Position numbers and translations under genes: made by a program
The notes under the pieces: generated by a model
The model's database searches: none
The model's input: the letters and a program-made list of their open reading frames with translations, nothing else
Told to the model about the DNA's origin: nothing
Shown: one piece after another, positions 10,403-25,550 of the stretch
How positions within the stretch are numbered: position 1 is the stretch's first letter
How the letters are laid out: each line of letters starts with the position of its first letter
DNA from: Sporodiniella umbellata
Lineage: Eukaryota; Mucoromycota; Mucoromycetes; Mucorales; Rhizopodaceae
DNA: 64,000 nt
Assembly: GCA_025677835.1 (NCBI GenBank)
Contig: JAIXMR010000062.1
Coordinates: 1 to 64,000, forward strand
Direction: 5' to 3'

Positions 10403-13141
10403 ATGAATTCGAGTGACTCGGCCCAAGAGGATCAGTTTCACGTTTGTGAAAGATGTGAAGAAGGAGAATTTGGAGATATTATTCGTTTATCAGTGAAAAA
10501 CACTGTGGGTGCGCGGGCTGTCAAAATCCACGCACACTTTCAGGAAGATCTTTCTAATTTACTTGGACGCCTGTGCACAGAATTCCCTAATACATGGGAG
10601 GCGCAGACGGTTTACTATTTCTATATCGACATGGGTGGCGTTTACCATCATGTGGAAGATATAAGTTGGTTGAGAGACAAAGATCAAATCATCGTTACTC
10701 CATTAGAAGACCCTGAATTATTTCCAAAACTCAATTTGAATGCGAGTAAGATAACATTTTCTTGTTGTCATTTGTTTATAGTTGTTTTGATTCGTAGTTC
10801 ATGCAAGTTTGCGACCTTCAATTACCTTAAGACCTCACCAAAAAGAGGGCATCGAACGTATGATTTATATGGAGAAAGCCTACCGCGGCGGTATTTTAGC
10901 AGACGATGTGAGAGATACAAGGGATTTTCTTTTTTTTAATCGATGTTGTTTATAAATTTATAATGGTTTTAGATGGGATTGGGCAAGACTCTACAAACCT
11001 TGACAGTAATCCTTAGACAACAGCCGCGATTGAACATTCACGCTTGTACCTTGATTGTCGTGCCATCACGAGCTGTAGGCGATCAATGGGCAGACGAAAT
11101 CAGATCAAAAACCGAATTCGGAAGCGTTCCTTATTTTATCTATCAAGAGGATAATGGTTCCTTGATTGAACGTAAGACTGATATTTTAAATACAAAGAGA
11201 CGTACGTTGACTTTATGCACAGAGCCTCACTTTCGTATTATCATAACCACATACGACCGTGTTCGACTAGAATACAAAAAACATATAAATGGAGACCAGA
11301 ATTGCCCTCTATTTCATGTCAACTGGTTCAGAATTGTTTTAGATGAATCACATAAAGTAAGAGCGCTCAGAACTATGCTAAGCGATGCTGTCATTGAATT
11401 GCAAGGAAAATTTAAATGGTGTTTATCAGGCACACCCTTACAGGTAAAAATTGATTCCTAAAAGACTGTCAGCAGTTTTTTTGTTGCTGTTGCTTAATTT
11501 AATAGAACGATATTTCTGAGCTTTATCCTATATTCGCTTTTCTTAAAGTGGATATTAACCCAAGGATGAGATGTGACAAAGACTATATAGCAGAGCTATT
11601 GAAATTACACATGATTCGTAGAAACATTTCGATTCTACACTCCGAAGCTGTTTTGTTACCTCGACAAGAAAACCGAATCATTTTAGACTTTACCGAAGCA
11701 GAGAGAGCGCTTTACGAATACCTAGAAAAGTTGCTGTACACACAGATTGCAAGAAACAGAAGACAGGGCGAAGCCTATGCTACATTTGCTAGTACAGCAA
11801 TTCTCTATTTAAGACTCAAACAAGGTAGCCAACAAAGCAGCCAAAACTCTCCCTAAAAACTTTGTAGTTTGCGGCCACCATATGATACTATTAGACAAAT
11901 TTCCAGATTTGATTCCAATGGCCCAGTCAGGTGTAGACAGCGAAATTATTGATTCTCTTCATGATGAAAGAGAAGTTGTCAGGGAAAGAGTGACAAGCGA
12001 TGGGTTGACAGAATATGAACGTGCCGTTGATCTGATTGAAAGCTACTAGTAAATATCTCAAATATAAATACTCCAAGCTAACGCTCTCTTTTTCAGCGAC
12101 CAATTTGGTGATGTGGATGAGCCTGTAGATATTTCTCAGCTACAGAAACTCAAGTTTGTTCATCATTCTACCAAAGTATCTTGGTTAGTGACTTTTCTAA
12201 AAGGTGTTTTATCAGCCGACCCTACCGATAAAATCGTGGTGGTGTCGCAGGTAACAACATAGATAGAGACGATGTGTTGAATCAATCAGCTAAAATACCC
12301 TTTAGTTTGTGGATTTAATTATTAAAGTTGGAGAAGCATTGAATCATTCAAAAATTCACTGTCAGCTTTGTAAGTTATGGGTATATCCTTATCTTTTACT
12401 AAGACACCTATAGACCACGGAGGATTAAGTGTGTATAACCGCAAGCAGGGTTTACAGAGGTTCAATTACGATCCAAGCATGAGAGTTATGGTCATGTCAC
12501 TAAAAGCAGGTGGAATTGGCTTAAACTTGCAAAGAGCAAATCACATGGTCATTTTGGATAGGTGGTGGAATCCTGGTAAAGAAAAAAAAGAAAAAAGGCA
12601 AAACAGCCACTCACTTATAAAAAAAAAAAAACTTTTTCTAGCTACCATGGATCAAGCTGTAGCGAGAATTCATAGAATGACACAATCAAAGCAAACATAT
12701 GTACATACCGTTGTTATTAGAGACACGATTGAAGAATCTCTTATGGACACCATTCTAGGAAAAAAAGTAAAAAAGAAAAGAGAAGATAGAACCTTTTTAA
12801 TATGTGTTTTCTTTTAGAACAAATTGTTCCAGCAAGTTGTAGAGAGCGAGTACACAGAAGAGAAAGACTTAATGGAAAAAGAGCTACGAGAGTTAGAGAT
12901 AAGTATTTCGCAAAATCAGGAAGAGAATAACGCTGAAGAGAATACCGAGATGGATGAAATGCAGGACTTGGACATAATGGGCTTAGACAATTCAGACGAC
13001 TATTCACATGAGGAACTACAGGAGCTAGAAATCACCATTCATCAAAACAAACCAGAGATTTTTGCTGAAAATCTCGCAGACAAATATAGCAGGGAGATAA
13101 AAGACTTGGAAAACTATTTTTCAGATGATTACAGCTTGTAG
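10403..13141 (+). CDS. SNF2-family ATPase/helicase (Rad5/Rad16-like core, no RING)
   Basis: Ten exons: 10403..10745, 10798..10907, 10973..11443, 11506..11824, 11868..12048, 12097..12250, 12306..12369, 12414..12575, 12642..12766, 12818..13141; 750 aa. The upstream in-frame ATG at 10322 only adds a Phe run. Motifs in order: GGILADD/MGLGKTLQTL (Walker A, ~152), VLDESHK (DEAH box with Ser in place of Ala), CLSGTPLQNDISELYPIFAF (motif III), then VMSLKAGGIGLNLQ, DRWWNP and ARIHRMTQ (IV-VI). These resemble Rad5/Rad16/HLTF/TTF2 ATPases, which remodel DNA-protein complexes, but no RING finger or HIRAN domain is seen. The first ~115 residues form a compact domain with a beta-grasp-like spacing; identity unknown. 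The C-terminal ~100 residues are very acidic. Confidence 0.87.
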
Positions 13142-13368
13142 ACAGGCATTATGAAGGTTTTTTTTTTTAAAAAAAAAATACCAATACAATATCAATAAAG
13201 GCGGGTCTTTTTTAATACTAAGTCTCAATTTAATGCAATCGAGGTTTGTGAAACCTTGGATATTGACATTCTGTGGCTTAAGAGCGGTGGTTTAAACCAA
13301 TATCAGATATTGACAACCCCTTTAAAGTTTTTTTTTTTTCTTTTTTTTTCTGCAGCCTCGAAGACAAT

Positions 13369-15767
<2,399 letters not shown>

Positions 15768-15916
15768 AATAGATAGTTCTTTGTTTATAGTGTTTATGTG
15801 TTTTGTAATATTAGAATAATGGTAGAAATAAATAAAAAAAAAAAGAAACACAAGTTTTATATATATAGGATTGTATATATGTATGTATGCACGTATGTAT
15901 AGTCTGTTTGCTTTGT

Positions 15917-16837
15917 CTATGAAATATCGCTGTCTTGAGCTTCGTCAAATACAGTTTTTTCACGCTGATGGCCACCGCCACTTCTCCTTGACTCAGTCTC
16001 TTCTTCTGTTAAGGAAATGTGAATACATGTATGGATATACAAATATTAGGGTTACCTAAGCCCAACATCTTGAGCACTTCCTCCTCTTCTACCGCCACAC
16101 TATCTTCTAAGTTTGAATAGGTCCTACAGAGGGGACAAGAAAAACCAGGATAGTTTTGTAGGAGGGGGCGCAAGCAACGGTAATGGTACACGTGGGAACA
16201 AGGAGCCACAAACAAGGCCTGAAGAGGGGCAATGCAGTAGAGGCAGATACAGCATTCTTGGATTTCAGAGAACCGGTTTTGAAGGTTCTGGAAAGCGGCT
16301 AGTTGAAAAGTATTTTTATGAGCTCCCCCTGGATTGATTTCCAAACGTATCTTGACTGCTCGGTACATAGGTTCCAGGCCTCCTTTATAATCCACACCGA
16401 GTTGTATAAAGTCACCATCTGATAATGGATGAGGTGTGCTCTCCACATTAGCATATGAGAGTCGTACATGATTAATAAAAGTGCCACTGGAAGAGCCTGC
16501 GTCTCTAATATAAAGCTTTTTTTTTTTATATAAATTAGAAAAAAAAAAAAAAAAAAAAAAAAAGGGATCAATAAAGTCCTTGAAGAGAAAATGAAGGGTC
16601 TTTATATACTTTCTTGTCTTGTCCCACCCACATCTCTGCGTGATATCGACTGACCACTTTGCTTTTGAAGGAAACTCGATTCCGTAATATGGCTCTGTCG
16701 GAATATCTACCTAACTTGATACTTTCTTCTCCTGTTATCAATGGACGATCGATGACATCAAATAGAAAACATTGATTGGAGGCTACATTGGGCACCAGTC
16801 GAATAGTGAGGGGCTGTGAAGCTACTGTGTTCTCCAT
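15917..16837 (-). CDS. FHA-RING E3 ubiquitin ligase, Dma1/Dma2-like
   Basis: Exons complement(15917..16005, 16056..16515, 16610..16837); 258 aa. FHA domain about residues 10-135: IKL-GRYSDR, SRYHAE and, across an intron, RDAGSSSGTFIN, the conserved phosphothreonine-binding loops. The RING finger follows: CCICLYCIAP, PCSHVYHYRC, CPLC. This FHA-then-RING order is that of Dma1/Dma2 and human RNF8-CHFR-like ligases, which act on septins, mitotic exit and spindle checkpoints. It is shorter than yeast Dma1 (416 aa) because the N-terminal extension is missing. The intron 16516..16609 has a long T-run, a CTAAT branch site and ends AAAAAG rather than YAG. The final exon is acidic and unconserved. Confidence 0.86.
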
Positions 16838-17299
16838 AAAGAAAACTAGAAAAAAAAAAAAAAGAGAGAGAAAGAAGCAGAAGATAAAGAGAAAAGTAGA
16901 CGAAAAGAATAATAAGAAAGAATAAAAAAAGGGGGGAGAAGAGGGGAGAGGCAAGTAAAAGAAATAAAGAGCTAAAGAGACCTGTGAAAGAAAAAGACAA
17001 AGAGGATGCCGGAAAAGGCTTGTTGTTTGTTTTTGTTTTATTCAAATTTGCTCTTTTATGTAGCAGAACTAAGTGTGCACAATCTACATTTATAGGACTC
17101 TAAGCAGCTCTTTGCTTTATCTGTTCTGTGCCCCTTCTTTCTTCTCCCTCTTATTGTTTTTTTTTTGTGCGTTTTTGAAATAACAGATAGCCGACGGATT
17201 TTGATTGTCCTATAAAGTTAATTGGCTCTTTTTTTTTTTTTTAGCTGTTTTTAGTATATATTTATTATTGTTGTTTTGGAAAACATCAAAGAAACTTTG
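16838..17299. other. Promoter of the FHA-RING gene and 3' flank of the APSES gene
   Basis: Purine-rich minus-strand-sense leader (16850-17000 is a CT-rich tract on the minus strand), typical of mucoralean promoters. No separate coding exon is supported. An in-frame upstream ATG exists on the minus strand at 16954 but would add only a low-complexity Ser/Phe string. Confidence 0.45.
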
Positions 17300-19592
17300 T
17301 TAATGATCCAATGGCATGCTTGGATAGACTAAAAAAGGAAGTGTTTTGTTAAATCATTATATTAAAGCCAACAAAAGACCTTACACACTGGAGGATCAGA
17401 AGCGGTCAAATAAATAGTTGCATCATCTTCAAAAAGAGGAAACAAATCGTCGTAAATTTTAAATTTTATAGCTATATCTATGGCTTGTGTAAAAGGCGCC
17501 CTATTTTTTTTTTTTTTTTTTTTTTTTGTATTTAGATAAAGAAGGACTATAGTATGGCTTACCAAACACCTTTGAGATTAGCAGGACCATGCTTAATCAC
17601 TACTCGATTGGATTCAAGTCTAGTGATATTATCTCTTCGGCCGCGAGACATACGTACAGCGTTTAGCAACTTGGTAATATTCACCATATCATTATCTTCA
17701 GTAGTAATTAGGTATTGATGAGTCACCTATTTTTTTTTTTTTTTTTTTTTTTTTTTGCATTTTTTTACTTACCATATCGACGGCTCACAACCACTTCAGT
17801 CTTTTTTGTCCTATACTCTACTTGATAGCACATTGTTCCCTCTTCTTCCCAAAATGTAGTTAACAACTTGGGTTTCTGGTAAACAAAAACGCCATAAGAA
17901 TAGTTTTTCTCTGCCACCTGTTCCATCGTAATAGAGTCCATTGTACGTTCAGGCTGATTGCTTACCTCGGACTCGTATTCATCGCTTTCCAAGGGTCCAT
18001 AATCATCAGGGTCACTAGCTTCGTTTTCTTCTTGTAAACGTTTTGTAGATACCCACGGCTTATCTATGGGCCTATTCAGCCATCTGTGTTTAGCCTTCCT
18101 GGCCATTTCAGCTTTCAGTTTTGCTACCCTCTCCATTCCTTTTTTTTTAGACTTTGTTGACAGTTTAGCTCTAGCCTCCTTCCGTAGCCTTTCATCGGCA
18201 CTGTCTTCTGAGTCTGAATCACCACTGCCTGCTTCCTTTCCTTTAATAGTGACCCAGAGATCGGTATCAGCCTTGGCTAGCGTCGGGTTATCGTTGACTT
18301 CCATAAAAACATCTTCGGTATCTGAAGGCTTGTAATCAGTAGCTTCTGATTTTTCTTGCTCGTCAGTATCCACTCTATCGACTTCTTCGTCTACCAACGC
18401 TTTTTTAAATCCTTCGACGGTCGAACTTTGACTGGCGTATAGCTGCATTTCAGACTCTTTTGCTTTTCTTCTTTTTTCATCAATCGTCTTGTTTTCTGGT
18501 GTCTTGAACGCGTTTGGCTTACGACCCCTCTTTGATTTTTTTTTATCACTGCCTTCTTCTAACTTTTTGGCATTTTCTTTTTCTGCAGTCTTCAACACCT
18601 CTGCATTGATATTTTTTATCATTAAAGCAAAAGAACCCTTTTTTGTTACGTCTGTCTTTTTATGCTCGTTTTCTTTCAGTAACTGGTCCCTGGAGTCGTT
18701 GATCAGCAATGCTTTATACTTTTCGAATTCTTGGTTCGAGCTTTTTTTGCTTTTCTTCCCCATCATATCCTCAAATGTCTCATCTACAAACGCACCGTAC
18801 CCTTCCTCTACTAATTCGCCTTTCGCCCCCTTTAACATTCTGCTTTTAAACGCAGAAAATGTGGGTTCTACATTGCGGCTGTTGATTGGAGACTGGTATA
18901 CTTTCTCTTGTGATTCGTTTCTAGGTTTATTCGAAGCCTCCTCTTTTTCCAAAGCCTTTTGGTTGATCTTCTTTAATGGCTTTCCTTTGGTTCCCTTTGA
19001 CGGTTCGCTTTCAGTTTTATTGTTTGCCTCTTTGGTATCATCATGCTCAGTATTGTTCGATATGCCTTTTGCTTTGTTTGTTTTTGCTTTTGTAGTGCCA
19101 TTGGATGACTCTACTTTTTTTATTGGTTAAAAGACAAGTTATCAAATGATTCTCTTCATTACTGATCTCTGAATTCTCTTTGCCAATATCTGGTGACTTG
19201 GCCTCAGTCTTCGTCGACGGTCTACCTCTTTTTTTTTTTATTGGTTTTTCCTTGACAGTACTATCTTGGTTCTCGGTAGATAGCTCTGTCTTTGTTTTCT
19301 TTGGCGGCTTTTCCTTTTGGTCATGCAACGGTAGGCTTTCAATATCCCCAGAAGGCTTTTCTTTTGCCTTGGCCGAAGATCTGGATCTGGGCTTGCTTGA
19401 TGCTTTTTCCTTGGTTATCTTTGGTTCTTTTGCCTTGGCTTTTTTGGTCGGCTTGTCCAATGCGTCCTCATCGACCCAATCGTCTGCTGAGTTGGTTTTC
19501 ATCAGGCTACTTCCGGCTTTATCAGACAGTGTGTCTTTGACATCATCTGTATTGCTATTGGTTGCTTTTTCTTTTTTGGAGAGTCTAGGCAT
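17300..19592 (-). CDS. Lysine-rich AT-hook protein with C-terminal APSES DNA-binding domain
   Basis: Exons complement(17300..17328, 17385..17500, 17563..17695, 17773..19113, 19163..19592); 682 aa. Residues 1-545 are charged and look disordered, with AT-hook-like cores at about 119-128 ([10 protein letters not shown]) and 337-346 (SKRGRKP), plus acidic Ser patches. Residues about 550-670 form an APSES (KilA-N-like) domain: [68 protein letters not shown]. These align with StuA/Sok2/Efg1-type domains that bind MCM-like DNA sites in development. The domain is at the extreme C-terminus, unlike StuA, Swi4 or Mbp1. No ankyrin repeats. If the last intron (17329..17384) is retained, the protein ends at 17362 with a different short tail. 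The three exons carrying the domain had to be joined across T-run introns. Confidence 0.82.
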
Positions 19593-21107
19593 AACCCTTT
19601 AGGGAAAATAGGAGAGAAAAGAAAAAGAAAAAGAAAACAAAAACAAAAACAGGGGCGTTTTCTTCTTTGGTGAAGGTTTTTTTTTTTTTTTTTTTTTTGT
19701 GCTTTGTGTTTTGTTTTTGTAAAAGTATTTAAATACCTACCTCTCTCTCCCCCCCATTATCCCTATTGTTTTTTCTAAAAAAAGAAAAAGATGCAAAGAC
19801 AACAGCAAGTAAACTTTAAACAATTACCGCTCAAAGTCAGATGAAAATTATAGACATTTTCCTGGTTTCTAAAGGCACATGGTCTTTGAACTAAGATTTC
19901 ATGATTACTGCTTGGATCTTTGAAGGCTATGCCAAAACGAATAGTATGGAAAGTACCCACTTTATATAGAGTGGTACCATAAATACATGCAGAGTACAAC
20001 ACAATTGTAACACATAGCTGCACAGGATGGGTCTACGTACAAAGGGCTAGGCTTATCCCCTATAAGAGTACAGTCCTTTAGAGTCTTTAGAAGAGCCACT
20101 ATCAAAGAAGCTTTCATTTAAATTCTGTTAGTTTTGCAGTCTCTTTAGAGATAGCAAGGGAAAAGTGAAAGGCTAAACTAGACGTGTCACACGCTCTTTT
20201 TTAACTATTTGCCTAATCATCAACTTGCTTTAAAAAGAAAACATGTATTTGTTCACAAGAGAGTAAACAGTTCAAAACAATCAGTCTTTTCAATCTTTTG
20301 ATCCAACAACTCTTTATACTCTTTTGAGAGCTGTACATACCTTTGGCTATCTAAGAAAAAAAAAACTATACTTTATGAGGTGGAATTAGGAGATTGAAGT
20401 TGAGTTGTGCACTTTTCAACTAGTTTTATTTGAGCACTGTTACCAGCAAAGCGAACACAGTGATTTATCCGTGACACTCATTCAGAGACGCTTTTCGTTT
20501 ATATTGTTTAGCTTTTTTTTTTTTTTTTTATCAAGACCTGCTATATCGTCCAAGCTACTTCAAGTATTGAAAAAGGTGGCTTTCTTGTAGTCGGTGGTTC
20601 TAAATTTTTTGTTTCAGAATCACCATCAGAAGAGTTTAAGGGTTCAACCCTGTGTTCAGCCCAACGGCAGCTAAAAACAAAGCAGGCTATTTAAGTGAAG
20701 AATCATGTTTTAGTTTACAAAAAAAAAAAAGTGAAGGGGCTTGAGCGGGACACTTTGTACTGAAGCGGTTGTGTTTTGTTCGTCTATTGAAGCCAATTTG
20801 TTGGGCTCTAGTTTGCTATGTGATAGTATCACTACATTCATTTGGTTTTCGTCGGGTTTAACTACCCCTAATCTTTCGTGGAGTGTAATGGTCAGGTTTT
20901 CGCAGTAATTGTGAGCTCCTATAACCATTGTTTATGGATTAACCAATTCTCTAGTCAGGACTTTCGAGTTGTTTAGATTTGTCTTTTTAATAGCTGTACT
21001 GTTTCAAAGCGTCAGCTTACAACGCCACTGCACTCAGCAGGCTTTTATAGAGCGCGCCTATCTTTGATACAAAAATAAAACGAAAAAACGACAAGGACTC
21101 GGCCAAC

Positions 21108-21418
21108 ATGGTAAGTATTGAATTCGTATAGAACGCGAGTCGATACAGCTCTTGGCAAAAGGCTTGTATAATGTACCATCAGGTTTCTATCGTCTAGATT
21201 TATAGTTTGCGAAAACTTTTGTCTCCGCAGGAACTGTGAAGCTAGTGTCTGATTGGTTCCTTTTTATAGTAGTGTTAAATAAAATGCCTACAGTATACTA
21301 AGCCTGGTATTTTATAGGGGCTTAACGTAAAAAAAAGAAAAAAAACCTTTTTTTTTTCTGCAGGCGGGACACCCACGTACCTTGTTACCAGCTTCCTTTT
21401 TACTGCCTTTTGTTAGCT
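21108..21418 (+). other. Possible ATG-only exon followed by a short frame (cryptic or relic gene)
   Basis: ATG at 21108-21110 is followed at once by a perfect donor GTAAGT. A T-run and CTGCAG end a possible 253-nt intron at 21363, and the spliced frame would read M-AGHPRTLLPASFLLPFVS-stop, 19 residues. The layout copies that of the RPL4 gene here (ATG-only first exon, long intron), but the product is too short and unrecognised. It may be a relic, an upstream ORF, or chance. Confidence 0.2.
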
Positions 21419-21732
21419 AGATGCAAGACTTGAGGCTTTCAAACCTAATTCAATCACCGAAACAAAGATAAACTCAGAAAGAGGTAAGGGACATTATGCG
21501 TACTTGTTTTAATACTATAGCTCAAGTTAGGAACTTGGTTTTTATTTGTTATTTCAAGGTTTTTTTTTTCTTGTATATACACTTGACTATATCAAAGGGT
21601 CTGATTCCTTATATAACTGGCGCAGACTTTTTTTTTTTTAATGTATTACCAGAAGCGTAGAGTTGTACAGAAAAGGATTAGGATGTTCCCGCATGCAAAT
21701 GACAGGACTGAATGTGAGTTGGATCTAACAGC

Positions 21733-21786
21733 TTGTGTATACACACGCGTATGTGTGTGTATGTGTGTGTATGTGTGTGTATAAAT
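21733..21786. repeat. TG/TATG microsatellite
   Basis: Tandem TATGTGTGTG-type units about 240 bp upstream of the dynein light intermediate chain start. Simple repeat; no further role can be read. Confidence 0.6.
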
Positions 21787-21986
21787 ATTTTCATTTTGGG
21801 TTTGACAGTTTTGAGTGCATTTTAAAAATTCTAAATGACGTATCTTTACGCTTTTTGTTTTTATATATTTTCTTTAAGCTTTACTTTTTTTTTTTTTTTG
21901 GATTATTTCAGCAGAATATATATACCCCTTTCCCTCTTCAATAATAATAAAAAGAGAACAGCAATACAACCGAATATATCCTTTTT

Positions 21987-24129
21987 ATGCTAGCTTCTGT
22001 CATACCTTCACAAAGTGTTTCTACTACTTCTATTGCCGGACAACAGCAAGTATATATACCCGAAAAAGATGAGATTTGGTCTGGCATTTTAAAAGGTGTT
22101 GCCTCAACTAAGATGGTACCGACCAAGAATGTGCTGATCTTGGGTAAATCATCATTAAAAAAAACCAAAGAGACAAGTGAATTAAAGAGATCGCATTCTT
22201 ATCAATGAAAAAAAAAAAAAAGGTGAGACGGGTGTAGGAAAATCTACTTTGGTCGATTATTTGAGAAACGACCCTGGGCCACAACAGGCCAAGACGGATG
22301 AAATCTCAGTATCAGCTATTCAGCCTGTTCAGTATACCCAAAAGATGAAATCGCCCATCGAGGAAACCGACCTGGCTTTGGGTTATACCTTTATAGATGT
22401 CAAAGATGAAGAGAACGAAGGTAACGAGCGTTAACCTGACCTTATTTGGTCCCTAAAACTCAAAGTATCTATAGCGGCGGCTAGATTAGGCTGCTATCAA
22501 CTTGGTCTTTTTTCCCCTGAATTTTTGCCTTTGCTTAAATTTGCCATCCGGGCAGAAACCGTCGGTGATGCTTGTGTCGTCATCGTTCTGGATTGGTCGC
22601 GTCCGTGGCGATTCTTGGAAACGCTCCAGGCTTGGATAGGCGTCCTACGTTATTTGATCAACGATATCTGTAAAGAAAAAACAATAGGTCAATGGAGTGA
22701 AGGAAAAGCTGCGCTGGATGAATTGAAAGAGACATGCAAGTAGAATGGATACAGACGTGTTTCCTAGACTGACCCGTTGCTTTTAGTGGAGAACTACCTA
22801 CAGACGTATTCTGAGCCGAGTCATGTGCCTATTGTGATGACTGCCTCTACTTCTACCAGCTCTATCACCACCCTACCCAACACACCTAGCCCATCGAACC
22901 CAAGCCAGGCAGATCAAGTCATCCTGCCTTTGACCCATGGCTGTCTTACCACCAATTTCGGTCTACCCATAGTCGTTGTGTGTTCAAAGGTAAACAAGAA
23001 GAATTCATTTAAAAGTCCAAAAATAACCCTAGTTACAATGAAAAGAGTGATACAATGAACACCTTGGAGCAAACTCACGATTACAAAGAAGAACAATTTG
23101 ACTATATTCAACAAACGTTGAGAACCATCTGCATGAAATGTAAAGTTTTTTTCTTTTTTTTTTTTTTGGGTCTCTACTGAAAACAAAGCGTCAAAAGATA
23201 GTAACGGTTCAATCTTTTTTTTTTTTTTTATAGATGGTGCAGCGTTATTTTATACCTCTAGCTATCAACCCTATACCTACCATCATCTTCGAGAATATAT
23301 CTTGCATCGTTTATTGTCTAATCAAAACGGCAAAACATACCCTTTTCAAGCAAAAGCACAAGTGGTTGAAAGAGATACAGTGTTTGTCCCTTCGGGTTGG
23401 GATTCGTGGGGTAAAATCAAGGTGTTAAGGGAAGGCTTTGACTGTGAAAGTGTTTCTGAAGGATGGGATGAAAACACGCTGATAGAAGGGCATTCTTCTA
23501 CAGGTGCTATGGGTATGTATGAAGAAATCATACCCAACGAGGAATTGGAACATCAGGTAAAGAAAGTCTGTTTTTTTTTTTTTTTATGGCCTTTGTAGAT
23601 TGACTTTTTCTCTATCAAGCCTGAACATGTTTCTGTCACTACAGTTTGTGAAGATGAACAAACCTTTTATGAACGTCATTTTGAAACGCTTCAAAAAACC
23701 CAAGATACTTTACGCAAAAGCTCTTCACGATCCAATTTGATGGGGCCTGTGCCTATGGATTTACCTAGAATAGAGACACGCAAGGTAAAGGGATAGAAAC
23801 AAAAGGAAGTTGCTTAAGCGTTGTTTTAGAGTTCTGGCCTAGATAAAAAGAAATCCTATTCCAATCTAACACAGCCCCAGCCCCCTCAACCCGCCATGGA
23901 TGGACAGAATGGTCCATCTCATGCGGCAATTGCTAGTTTCTTTGAGTCTTTACTGAAAAAGAAAGGATCCGGTGCAGCTTCGCCTACAGCCTTACCGACT
24001 TCAACACTACCTCCATCCAATGGTCGAAGCGAACTTGATTTGACTCAGCTTAACCAAGGGGTAGATAGGGAACATGTAGCAAAAGAACTGGATCAGATCA
24101 GACAATACACAGCCAGTACAAAACAATAA
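21987..24129 (+). CDS. Cytoplasmic dynein light intermediate chain
   Basis: Exons 21987..22143, 22223..22420, 22475..22735, 22787..22989, 23046..23139, 23234..23556, 23599..23784, 23830..24129; 573 aa. An N-terminal Ras-like domain carries the P-loop GETGVGKST. Family blocks follow in order: LDWSRPWRFLETLQAWI, VILPLTHGCLTTNFGLPIVV, HDYKEEQFDYIQQTLR, YGAALFYTSS, RDTVFVPSGWDSWGKI. Near the end IASFFESLLKKKG matches the adaptor-binding helix that docks Hook and BICD proteins, here preceded by a Pro/Ser linker. The protein anchors cargo adaptors to the dynein heavy chain for minus-end transport. Intron 3 (22736..22786) uses a GC donor (GCAAGT); a GT donor at 22740 would break the frame. The stop lies 22 bp from the stop of the opposite-strand thymidylate kinase. 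Confidence 0.92.
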
Positions 24130-24151
24130 ACAAGCCCTTTTATTATTATTA

Positions 24152-24982
<831 letters not shown>

Positions 24983-25193
24983 TGTTATTGTATTAGGAAA
25001 AAATAAAAAGAAAATTCCAAAGAAAAAAAAGAAAAAGGGAAAATTTTGAGAGGCCAAAAGAAGACTTTGCATAGCGTGTGACAAAGTATTGGAACTCCTC
25101 TTACAAACATCATCAACCTATTATTCAATAGACTCTTACAGTATGTTCACGCTTGATGTTATTCTAAAAATCAACTTGTGATTGTTTGTCTGA

Positions 25194-25229
<36 letters not shown>

Positions 25230-25550
25230 TTTACCGCCTAAACTTTCTTTGAATGCAAGGTTCTTTTAGATAACAAAAAAGACGTAGCAAGTTTGTCATT
25301 TTTATTTGTTGAGTCATTTCGATGAAATACAATGTGTTAACATCCCACATGTTATGACGAGAAAATGGTTTGATTTCTATAGACTGTAAGAGAGATCTAC
25401 CCTAATCGTTGTTGGGTTATGCGTTTACTCCGGTCCGGAACATGTGTCCGGCCAAAGAAATTTGCGTCTCCTCCCCACTCCCTTTGGGATTAGAGGGAGG
25501 TGAGAGTAGCCAAAGAGAAGAACCTCCTCTTTTTCTGTTCGAATATCGAA
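24983..25550. promoter_or_regulatory. Divergent promoter between thymidylate kinase and RPL4
   Basis: 568-bp spacer. On the RPL4 side it contains ACCCTAA (25399-25405), the Tbf1/telobox core known from ribosomal protein promoters of many fungi. It also holds a GTCCGG direct repeat (25433-25438 and 25446-25451) around ACATGT, and a pyrimidine-rich CTCCTCCCCACTCCC tract (25467-25484). A poly(A) run of about 30 (25195-25225) may be a nucleosome-free boundary. The factor assignment is inference from motif and position. Confidence 0.5.

Larger units (their letters stand above)
19593..21986. other. 2.4-kb gene-poor spacer
   Basis: Left end is the A/T-rich promoter of the APSES gene (poly-T run near 19679-19698). 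Right end is the leader of the dynein subunit gene. Between them only short frames without recognisable domains occur (19775-20023 minus, 20710-20928 minus). One oddity is AACATGGTAAGT at 21105-21116 with a CTGCAG acceptor at 21363, listed separately. A TG/TA microsatellite lies at 21733-21786. Confidence 0.45.

Noticed and set aside
12741..13007. Minus-strand 88-codon ORF opposite the SNF2 C-terminus
   Set aside because: Shadow of the acidic tail; no conserved feature.
18066..19602. Plus-strand Ser/Phe-rich ORFs opposite the AT-hook/APSES gene
   Set aside because: They mirror Lys/Glu-rich codons of the real minus-strand gene.
20634..20665. GGTTCAACCC resembling a tRNA B-box
   Set aside because: The flanking bases do not form a T-arm stem, and no acceptor or anticodon arm can be drawn around it.
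22740..22786. GT-AG alternative for dynein subunit intron 3 (donor GTAGAA)
   Set aside because: It gives the wrong phase and an early stop; the GC donor restores the family sequence.
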